Positions 56,848-64,000 of a stretch of 64,000 bases of DNA are shown here, piece after piece (the first letter of the stretch is position 1; each line of letters opens with the position of its first letter). The notes below the pieces were generated by a model, which had not been told where the DNA came from, ran no database searches, and saw only the letters and a program-made list of their open reading frames with translations. The position numbers and the translations under genes were made by a program. Source of the DNA: Saururus chinensis (taxonomy: Eukaryota; Streptophyta; Magnoliopsida; Piperales; Saururaceae); the NCBI GenBank assembly GCA_035235625.1, contig CP141148.1, positions 18,973,057 to 19,037,056 of the forward strand, given 5' to 3'.

Positions 56848-57729
56848 TGTTGGACCAGAGTATGGGCTCGGGCCCATTTCAGTTCCCACTATTCACAGTC
56901 CGGGTGAGCCGCTACAGACCACGAGGTCCAAGGTTGGTGGGGTGGTCCCGTCGATCCCACATGAACCATTGTAACACTAATTCAATTGGGACCCACATAC
57001 ATCACACACGCACACTAGGCGTGTGACTAGGATGTGCATTAACATGTTATGGGGCCCGACTCGTGAATTATGTGTCGATGGTCGGACCCTTCGTTAGCGA
57101 GGAGGCCCCTGTCAGTTTTGAGAGACAGAGTCCGCTCCCGTTATGTATGACTCTCTAATAATAAGCCGAAAATTACAGCACGAAAGTCCGTACCTTAAGC
57201 CCAATTAGAAGCCAATTAAGGAGGTATTTAGTAGAGGGTATAAAAGGGAAAGAAGGGGGAGAGGAGTGCCCGAGGCAGTCCACTCCTCACCTCTCCTCTC
57301 CCCTCTGCCAATTTGTCGCCCCTTCTCTTTGGTGCAGCCTCCCTTAGATTTTCGGAAAAATCCCGCTGGCTGCCCCTCTCTACTCTTCTCTTCCGCTCCT
57401 TTAAGGAGGCAATTGAGGAGATCACTCTCCTCACTGATTTGGGCATCAACATAGAGGCTTTGGGTCATCATCCTTGCTGATTTTTCATCTAAAAACAAGG
57501 TGGTAGAGGGATCAACACATACAAGGTAAAATCTACTTCTTTTCTTGATTCTATTGTAATCTATTGAAAATGGATGATGGTGTGAAGACTGGATGACCTG
57601 CTAGGGGCTGATCAGCCCAAGGTCAGTACGTCTTTGTTCCCTAATTTCATTTTCATTAAATGCATGCTCTAATTTGGATAGTATATTGCTTATTGATTTG
57701 CAATTGCATGCATGTTTGTGTAGATAATC
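56848..57729 (+). repeat. 3' LTR of copia-2, end missing
   Basis: It matches the 5' LTR up to 'GCATGCATGTTTGTGTAGATAA' near 57729, then diverges. About 80 bases of the 5' LTR end (to CTCTACA) are not found, so the right edge is truncated and no target duplication can be tested. TATA box at 57239-57246. Confidence 0.8.
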
Positions 57730-58640
57730 ATGTTTTTACTGATGCTAACGTACGCTAGCGTTTGTGTCGTTAATCACAAATATAAAAGATTCCTATGTGT
57801 AGATTATGCTAGGCTCATTGTCAGTTACAAACATAAAAAAACTCTTCATAAGGTAAACATGTTTGATATATACCTCCCTAAGATCTGAGTTAACAGCCAA
57901 AGATATGCAGGAAGTATGTCTGGGAATCACCTTGGGGCTCTCATATCTTATTAGATAATGAAATTTAGAGGTCGAAGCTTTGCACTAATTAAGAAAAATA
58001 TCCTGCAGCTATGCTGTTAAAGTTAGAAGGGATCTCTAGATCACTTTGTTTTCTTTTTCTTCTGGGTGTTTCATGTGGTCAACCTCCTGTTCTATTAGAA
58101 GGAAAGTTTGTGGCTTTCAAACATGTAAGGAGTGTTAGCTTAGTTGAGCTAGCTCAATTCGGTTTTGTTGCTCAGTCTAATAACAACCCCAAACTGGGCC
58201 ATCAATGATGTGTGTGCGGCTTGAACAAGCTTATCTCATGAAAATAACTTTGAGGTTTGCCATAGATATACTCCCTCTATATTATATGGGGTGACCCATT
58301 TAGTATTTCAAAATAAATTAAACTTAGCTTATTTTGAAAAACTAAATAGGCTAATTTATTTCAAAAACCAAATATTCCCTTTGCATCCATCATGGCTTGG
58401 GACAAAGCTTGCAACCCCAATGAAACCTCCAAATTTGAGAGTTTCCTTTTCATACTCCACTGGCTCATAGTTGGTGTCCCTCTACCTTGAATCCTCTTAG
58501 GGTAGGTGAAGTAGGTTGAGACAGGCCTACATGAGTTGCATGACTAGTAGAAACCATATGCTTTGGGCTGAACTATAAGCTGATGTGTCCTACCCATGCG
58601 TGGCACAATATCAAAAGTCCCCATGCCCTCATTGGCTAGA
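57730..58640. other. No recognised gene
   Basis: A 65-codon open frame at 58011-58208 begins with a hydrophobic stretch but has no family match that I know. A local inverted repeat TTTAGTATTTCAAAATAA / TTATTTTGAAAAACTAAA lies at 58298-58345 after a CTCCCTCTATATTATA word. It may be a worn MITE end. Confidence 0.35.
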
Positions 58641-58749
58641 GTGTCATCTCGAAGTCCTCTGCAATCAAGTCATTCACATCCCGAAGATTATATGGATCAT
58701 ATGCACATGGAGTGTTTTCTGGCCATTCTAATGATTATACATTTGGTTG

Positions 58750-59300
58750 AGCTTGGGGGTTTGCAGCCGGGAGTTATAGGGAGTTGAAGCTGAAGATGAT
58801 TGGGGGACTGCATTTGGATCTAATTAGTGGATTGAAGAAAGATCAATTTGGAGAATAGTATTAGAGACATCGGAATCCCTCCATCATCCTGAAGCATGGT
58901 TGCTTGCATAGACGGCATATAGGTTAGCTTCGGCCTCAGCAATATACCCCCAATTGTTCAACTGTTTGCAATCTTTGTGTCTCTACAAGATGTAGTGACA
59001 AGTAAAGTGTTAGAATTATAGTTTATATTAAATACATATAAAATAAACAAAAACAAGGATAGAGTTCACATCTTAAGACCTTGATGAAGTTTAGCCACGC
59101 ATGTGGGGGGCATATGAAAGTGTTGGTTTGTTCTTTCCAACCTAGTCCAGTGTAACCCTTGAGCTCATTTCACCCTTGCCACAATTTCCTCCCTTTGTCA
59201 TAGTGATTTTTCAATGAAACAAAATCAACATTGATTGTATTCTCTTCTCTCAACTTCTCTATGACTAGATCCACCCTTTCTTGTCAAGTGTGCTATTCTT
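58750..59300 (-). pseudogene. Myb/SANT-like transposon-associated protein fragment with an intron
   Basis: The minus-strand exon (about 59290-59070) reads 'ERVDLVIEKLREENTINVDF', 'VSLKNHYDKGRKLWQG', stop, 'NELKGYTGLGWKEQTNTF' and 'CPPHAWLNFIKVL'. That is the Myb/SANT-like DNA-binding domain seen in plant PIF/Harbinger ORF1 and L10-interacting MYB proteins. An intron of about 85 bases follows (donor GTGAAC, acceptor TTGTAG). The next exon has 'RHKDCKQLNNWGYIAEAEAN' and 'YAVYASNHASG', then stops. The stop in place of W after 'WQG' and the later stops make it a pseudogene. No transposase partner was found nearby. Confidence 0.65.
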
Positions 59301-59319
59301 CCTGTGGCCCTTATTGATA

Positions 59320-60290
59320 CACTTATCATTCTAATTGCATGCAAATTCAATCATGATCTAAGAATCATCGAAACAATAATTCAACGCCTCAAACACAATA
59401 ACATAAACAAAAAATTTCACTCAAAAATCAACATCCACTTCTCATTCTAATTGAATACACAACCATTCATGTTCCGATTGCATCGTCACAATTATTCAAT
59501 ACACCCACAAGCAGAATAATACATAAACAAAAATTTTCCCTCAACAATCAACTTCTAGTTCTCATTCTAATTGCATACACAACCATTCATGTTCCAATTG
59601 CATTGTCACAATCATTGAATGTACCCACAAACACAATAGGGAAAATTATTTAAATAATACTAAACAAAGAAATAATTTTTAAAATCATGGAGAGAGGAAA
59701 ATAATTCCCAAAATGGTGTCTGTTTTGGCCATGAAGGCACTAGCCACACGCTGGCGCCCGCGTGGCTTTTGTTTCAATCTTTTTAGATTTCAACCTTTTG
59801 AAGGAGGAAATCAGTACTAATTTCGTCTTTTGTGAAATTATTACAGTACTAATTTCGTCTTTGACAAGGACGAAATCTGAAAAAAATTTGAAAAAAAAGC
59901 CACGCATGCACCAACACAAGCCTAGCGCCTACGTGGCCAAAACGAACACCATGTTGTGAATTATTTTCCTCTCTCCGCGATATTAGTAATTATTATTTTT
60001 TTAATATTATTTAAATGATTTTCCCAACACAATAACACATCATACACTGAATATTCACATCAACAATACACATCCACTTATCATTCTAATTGTATACGAA
60101 TCCATTCATGGTTCAATCGCATCATGAAAATCATTCAATGCACCCATGAACACACCAACACATGCTATTAAGAAAATGACAATCAATAAACCACATCAAC
60201 TTCTCATTCTAAACATTCTCCGCCATTAATTATCCAATTTCTTTGTCATAATCAATCAATGCACCAGCGAACACAAAAACATATAAAGAC
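59320..60290 (+). repeat. Array of about 120-bp units, 5 copies, split by a MITE
   Basis: The word CATTCTAATT followed by 'GCATACACAACCATTCATGT' and 'CCAATTGCATTGTCACAATC' occurs at 59331, 59447, 59563, 60082 and 60205. When the 396 bases of MITE plus duplication are removed, the spacing is 116-123. No coding sequence. Confidence 0.8.
59639..60025. mobile_element. MITE with 9-bp target duplication (Mutator-type)
   Basis: A 387-bp element with long terminal inverted repeats of about 110 bases. It begins GGGAAAATTATTTAAATAAT and ends ATTATTTAAATGATTTTCCC; inside the arms are 'GAGAGAGGAAAATAATTC' and its complement. AACACAATA flanks it on both sides (59630-59638 and 60026-60034), a perfect 9-bp duplication as made by Mutator-type transposases. 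The middle has a duplicated 'CAGTACTAATTTCGTCTTT'. No coding capacity. Confidence 0.92.
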
Positions 60291-60349
60291 AAAAATTTAG
60301 GCGAAAGAAATTTACTTGAGATGGTGATACAGGTTTGACCCGCTAGAAA

Positions 60350-61198
60350 TATAACCGCAAAAATGTAGCACATATTAGTGAAGGAAGGAATTCACCAAAT
60401 ACTTGAAACATAGCTCAGGGAGGGACCAAATTCACTGGATAAGTCACCACAAATCAGTGAGGGTCAGCATGAAAAACAAACACACATATGAACACCACAG
60501 ATCAGTGAAGGCAGCCAAGAAAAAAATAGGTACATAGATCGGCCAAACAATATGCATTGAGAGGCGCAAAAAAAGGAATAGTTGAGCAACTATTTACCTC
60601 TACGAATTCCGGCTTCAATTACAGACAAGTAGGGGTGACAAAAATAGAAACGAAATATTGCACCACAGATTAGTGAATGCTAAAATTCGCAAGAAAATTG
60701 CAGCACATCTCAAAGAAGGCCCAAATTCACCGTATAATTGGCAACAAATCAATGACGGATGGCCTGAAAAAATTAATTCATATGAATGCTTCAGATCAGT
60801 GATGGAAGGAATGAAGAAAATGAACGGAGATCAGTGAAGGTAGGGAAATTCACAAGACACTTGTAACATGGTTGAGTGAGAGCCTAAATTCCCCCAAACA
60901 TTTGGCCACAAAATAGTGAGGCTAGGTTGAAAGAGAAAAACCATACAAATGCCTCAGATAAGTGATGGAAGGAAGAAAAAAAAACATTTTGAACGTAGAT
61001 TAGTGAGAGTACGAAAAGTTGCAGGACAATTACAACAAAGCTGAGTAAGGGCCTAAATTCGCCCAAACATTGGGCAACAAATTAGTAGAGGTAGGCATAA
61101 ATTTTTTTTTAATACAAATCAATGAGTATAGGGAAAATCGTCTCACAATTGCAGCATAGCTGAGTGAGGGTTTAATTCGCCCAAATATTGGGCCACAG
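60350..61198 (+). repeat. Degenerate array of about 165-bp units
   Basis: Words 'CAGATCAGTGAAGG', 'GCCTAAATTCGCCCAAACAT' and 'TTGGGCAACAAATTAGT' recur. Anchor positions are near 60425, 60721, 60883, 61052 and 61170, with uneven spacing (118-296), which shows strong decay. It ends at the family A LTR piece. Confidence 0.65.
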
Positions 61199-61540
61199 AT
61201 GTAACACCTCGTGTTCTGATTATGCTTAACCTAGAGAGTTAGGGGTAATTATATACTTTTTAATTGAATTTTAAGGGTTTTCAAGGGATGGAATCCCGGT
61301 ATATAAGTAGAGCTCAAAGTAACGTGCGTAACAAATTAAAGAACACGCAAAACGTAGGTCACGAGCAAAAGTTATGACCTTGGGACATGTGCCACATAGG
61401 CGAGACCCACATAAAAAGTGTAGAATTACCTACCTGTGTGGTCTAGTTTTGAAGGCCTTATCAACACGAGTTCATCGATACCATGAACATGCAATTCTGA
61501 CTTTGGATAAGACGTTATCGCATTTTAAAGTTTTAAAAAT
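61199..61540 (+). repeat. Family A LTR, 5' fragment
   Basis: TGTAACACCTCGTGTTCTGA starts at 61201. The next 340 bases follow the U3 of 15716-17669 ('AACACGCAAAACGTAGGTCA', 'ACCTACCTGTGTGG', 'ATCAACACGAGTTCATCGAT'). The rest of the LTR is missing. Confidence 0.75.
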
Positions 61541-61629
61541 AAGCTATATATATAAAATAAAAAAAATAAATTAAATTCTACGACTCTTTCCCTTCTTATC
61601 CTTAGAACTGGGGCTCACGATGACGCGCG

Positions 61630-61880
61630 TAGAAGAGAGATAAAAAAGGAGAGAGGAGAGAGGAGAGAGTTAGAAGAGAGTGTAGAGACAGGGTAGAGAG
61701 AGTGTGTGTAGAGAGAGTGTAGAGAGAGAAGGTAGAGAGAGTGTGTAGAGAGAGAAGGTAGAGAGAGAGTGTAGAGAGAGTGTGTAGAGTGAGAGGGTAG
61801 AGAGAGAGTGTGTGTGTAGAGAGAGGGTAGAGAGAGATAGTGTAGAGGGAGAGAGGAGAGAGAAAAGAGAGTGAGGGTAA
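61630..61880. repeat. GA-rich microsatellite, unit 1
   Basis: Mixed GAGAGAGTGTGTAGAGAGAG pattern of about 250 bases. Both strands are free of stops over parts of it only because of the repeat. Confidence 0.9.
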
Positions 61881-61900
61881 TTTGTAAAAAAAAATTATAC

Positions 61901-62019
61901 TATTAGTGAGACTCCATAAAGAGCGTCGCTAATAGGCCACGTATTTGCGACGCTTATTCTCAAATGTCGCAACTCTCTTGGCCTATTAGTGACGCTCTTT
62001 ACTGAGCATCGCTAATACT
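61901..62019. repeat. Hairpin with AGCGTCGCTAATAGGCCA arms, unit 1
   Basis: Left arm 61901-61939 and right arm 61979-62019 are inverted copies of about 40 bases ('GAGCGTCGCTAATAGGCCA' against 'TGGCCTATTAGTGACGCTC'). The loop has a smaller inverted pair TGCGACG / TGTCGCA. The GCGACGC words resemble subterminal repeats of plant DNA transposons such as CACTA elements, but no CACTA end was found. Confidence 0.8.
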
Positions 62020-62361
62020 ATTATTTATTGAAAAATATCTATACTATTTATGATACTTAGTAAAAAACATCACAAATAGTTTTAAAAATAGCGACGCTTA
62101 ATCAAACGCGTCACGCTTAATCCAACGTGTTGCAACTACCCATAATTATTAGAGGGGCTAAGTGTTTTATTTTGGGGGGCATGACTATTATGCTCTACCC
62201 ATAATTGGTTGGTTTTTACCCCCTTTACTATTGGATCTCAATCAGGGCGTACCCGTGCCACGTAAGCCCGGCCCTAGCTCATTAGAAACATTTTCCATGT
62301 TATTTCTAACAGTTTTGTAAGTATCGAACAAGATCGAGATCGATGATTAATCAAAGAGATT

Positions 62362-62560
62362 GATGAAAATGTTCCCATCAGATGAGTCAGCTCTTATTCT
62401 CGAATACCTTCAGCCAAAAGATAAGGACATTTACGAGAGGCTTATTTTCTATACTTGAAGAACCCTGGATTCCCATGTGATCCATATTTATTATCAGTTA
62501 TTGTTTTTATAGAATTGGCTCAAAAGGATAAGAGGAGAGTGGTCCTTTGATTGTGGGACA
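62362..62560 (+). pseudogene. Possible NAC-domain-like gene relic, unit 1
   Basis: 'MKMFPSDESALILEYLQPKD' starts at 62362. After a frameshift comes 'KNPGFPCDPYLLSVIVFIEL' and 'AQKDKRR', then near 62545 in another frame 'GEWSFDCGTKYRRKLKSF'. The pattern (F-P-S-D-E start, E-Y-L-P-K, E-L-A-K-D-K-R-R-E-W) is reminiscent of divergent plant NAC transcription factors. The similarity is weak and could be chance. The same sequence, with different lesions, is in unit 2 at about 63563-63770. Confidence 0.25.
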
Positions 62561-62769
62561 AAATATCGAAGGAAGTTAAAAAGCTTTTCAGCTCAAACTT
62601 AACGATAGTTAAATTTTTGCAGTGGTTATAATTTTTAATTTACTAGACAAAAAGTACGTAATTAATTTAGTAAAAAAACATAAAAATATTATAAATCAGA
62701 GAACATGAAAATTGATTCTTTTGTTCACCCCGATCCATGTTACAAACTATGTACTCAAGAGTTTCTATA

Positions 62770-63969
62770 GACTCTCTCCCTTCTTATCCTCAGAGCCGGG
62801 GCTCACAATGACGCGCGTAGAAGAAAGAGAGATAAAAAAGAGGAGAGAGGAGAGAGCCAGAAGAGAGTGTAGAGAGAGGGTAGAGAGAGTGAGAAAGAGG
62901 GTAGAGAGAGTATGTGTAGAGAGAGTGTAGAGAGAGAAGGTAGAGAGAGTGTGTAGAGTGAGAGGGTAGAGAGAGAGTGTGTGTAGAGAGAGGGTAGAGA
63001 GAGATAGTGTAGAGGGAGAGAGGAGAGAGAAAAGAGAGTGAGGGTAATTTGTAAAAAAAAATTATACTATTAGTGATGCTCCGTAAAGAGCGTCGCTTAT
63101 AGGCCACGTATTTGCAACGCTTATTCTCAAATGTCGCAACTCTCTTGGCCTATTAGTGATGCTCTTTACTGAGCGTAGCTAATACTACTATTTATTAAAA
63201 AATATCTATACTATTTACAATACTTAGTAAAAAAATATCACAAATAATTTTAAAAATAGCGACGCTTAATCAAACGCGTCGTACTTAATCAAATGTGTCG
63301 CAACTACCCATAATTATTAGAGGGGCTAAGTGTTTTGTTTTGGGGGTTATGACTATTATGCTCTACCCATAATTCGTTGGTTTTTACCCCCTTTACTATT
63401 GGATCTCAATCAGGACGTACCCGTGCCATGTAAGCCCGGCCCTTGGTCATTAGAAACATTTTCCATGTTATTTCTAACAGTTTTGTAAGTACCGTAAAAA
63501 TGTGCAGAAGTGTGGGTCTTCTTTCACGAAGATCGAGATCAATGATTAATCAAAGAGATTGATGAAAACTTCCCATCAGATGAGTCAGCTCTTATTCTCG
63601 AATACCTTCAGCCAAAAGATAAGGACATTCACGAGAAGCTTATTTTCCATGCTTGAAGAAACCTGGATTCCCATGTGATCCATATTTATTATCAATTATT
63701 GTTTTTATAGAATTGGCTCAAAAGGATAAGAGGAGAGTGGTCCTTTGATTGTGGGACAAAATATATATCGAATGAAGTTAAAAAGCTTTTCAGCTAAAAC
63801 TTAACGATAATTAAATTTTTGCAGTGGTAATTTTTAATTTACTAGTCAAAAAGCACGTATTTAATTTAGTAAAAAAACATAAAAAAATTATAAATCAGAG
63901 AACATGAAAATTGATTCTTCTGTTCACCCCGATCCATGTTACAGACTATGTACTCAAGAGTTTCTATAG
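62770..63969. repeat. 1.19-kb tandem duplication, unit 2
   Basis: Direct repeat of unit 1 with the same order: GA-rich microsatellite (62820-63045), hairpin (63066-63187), GCGACGC words, NAC-like relic (63563-63770), 'GTACTCAAGAGTTTCTATAG' at the end. After 63969 the sequence (ACCTCAAACC) differs from a third unit start. Confidence 0.9.
63066..63187. repeat. Hairpin, unit 2
   Basis: Second copy of the hairpin, arms 63066-63105 and 63147-63187. The arms are somewhat more diverged than in unit 1 ('GCGTCGCTTATAGGCCA' against 'TGGCCTATTAGTGATGC'). Confidence 0.75.
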
Positions 63970-64000
63970 AACCTCAAACCTCTTTCTTTTAACATTCAAC

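Larger units (their letters stand above)
49608..57729 (+). mobile_element. Ty1/copia element (copia-2) with both LTRs, split by a nested element
   Basis: 5' LTR (49608-50613), primer site, leader, gag (51552-51986), then a nested gypsy derivative (51987-56335), then the RNase H end of pol, polypurine tract and 3' LTR (56848-57729). The LTRs match closely ('GCCCGACTCG', 'AGAGACAGAG', 'GGTATAAAAGGGAAAGAAGG'). Protease, integrase and RT are missing, so a large deletion accompanied or followed the nested insertion. It is the same family as copia-1. It stands about 1.5 kb upstream of the SYMRK-like gene, transcribed away from it. Confidence 0.85.
61582..62769. repeat. 1.19-kb tandem duplication, unit 1
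   Basis: Unit 1 runs from GACTCTTTCCC to the next GACTCTCTCCC. It holds a GA-rich microsatellite (61630-61880), a hairpin (61901-62019), repeated ATAGCGACGCTTAATCAAACG-type words and an NAC-like relic. It is about 95 % like unit 2 by eye, with unit 2 longer by a short insertion near 63493. Confidence 0.9.

Noticed and set aside
58011..58208. 65-codon open frame with hydrophobic start
   Set aside because: No conserved motif, no splice or promoter support; the region is a repeat-flanked interval.
58298..58345. Local inverted repeat after CTCCCTCTATATTAT, like a Stowaway MITE end
   Set aside because: Only one possible end is seen, with no matching opposite end or TA duplication that I could place.
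62712..63107. Open frames rich in R/E or in S/L/Y
   Set aside because: They read through the GA-rich microsatellite; no protein family, and both strands are open for the same reason.

Overview
This is a piece of a large, repeat-rich flowering-plant (eudicot-type) nuclear genome. The evidence is one spliced receptor-kinase gene of the SYMRK/NORK type with plant introns, set among Ty1/copia and Ty3/gypsy LTR retrotransposons, Mutator-like elements (MULEs), a MITE and tandem repeats. SYMRK is normally kept by plants that form arbuscular mycorrhiza or nodules, so the host is probably a symbiosis-competent eudicot. I cannot name the species.

Layout. 0.2-2.0 kb: decayed MULE transposase. 2.0-5.7 kb: two diverged LTR-like copies and AT-rich DNA. 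5.7-6.6 kb: start of an Athila/Tat-like gypsy element. 6.6-14.25 kb: minus-strand Tekay/Del-like gypsy element with dead gag-pol and a chimeric 3' LTR. 14.25-18.58 kb: copia remnant holding a solo LTR (family A) with 5-bp target duplication. 18.58-28.3 kb: two copies of a very long LTR (family C, about 3.3 kb), the first holding another A-type solo LTR, with a Reina-like gypsy fragment between them. 28.3-30.2 kb: minus-strand integrase/RNase H remains of the family C element. 30.2-40.8 kb: a MULE with inverted terminal arrays, a plus-strand transposase pseudogene and an opposing DUF1985 pseudogene, as in Ulp1-carrying MULEs. A family B solo LTR sits in its right arm. 42.3-48.1 kb: the SYMRK-like gene on the minus strand. 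49.6-57.7 kb: a second copy of the same copia family, with both LTRs, split by an A-type gypsy derivative whose interior is mostly tandem repeats. 57.7-64 kb: a broken Myb/SANT-like transposon gene, arrays of about 120 and 165 bp, a Mutator-type MITE with a perfect 9-bp duplication, a family A LTR piece, and a 1.19-kb tandem duplication with hairpins and GA-rich microsatellites.

The only gene that reads as intact is the SYMRK-like receptor kinase: 14 exons, 899 residues, all splice phases consistent. Its order is signal peptide, malectin-like domain, GDPC motif, two LRRs, membrane span and active kinase. No retroelement or transposon gene reads as intact. The insertion order can partly be read: the copia copies, the family C LTR and the MULE predate the A and B solo LTRs nested in them, and the MITE postdates the array it sits in. 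No protein-coding operon, CRISPR array, rRNA or tRNA gene was recognised. Repeat and element edges given with 'about' were placed by eye.
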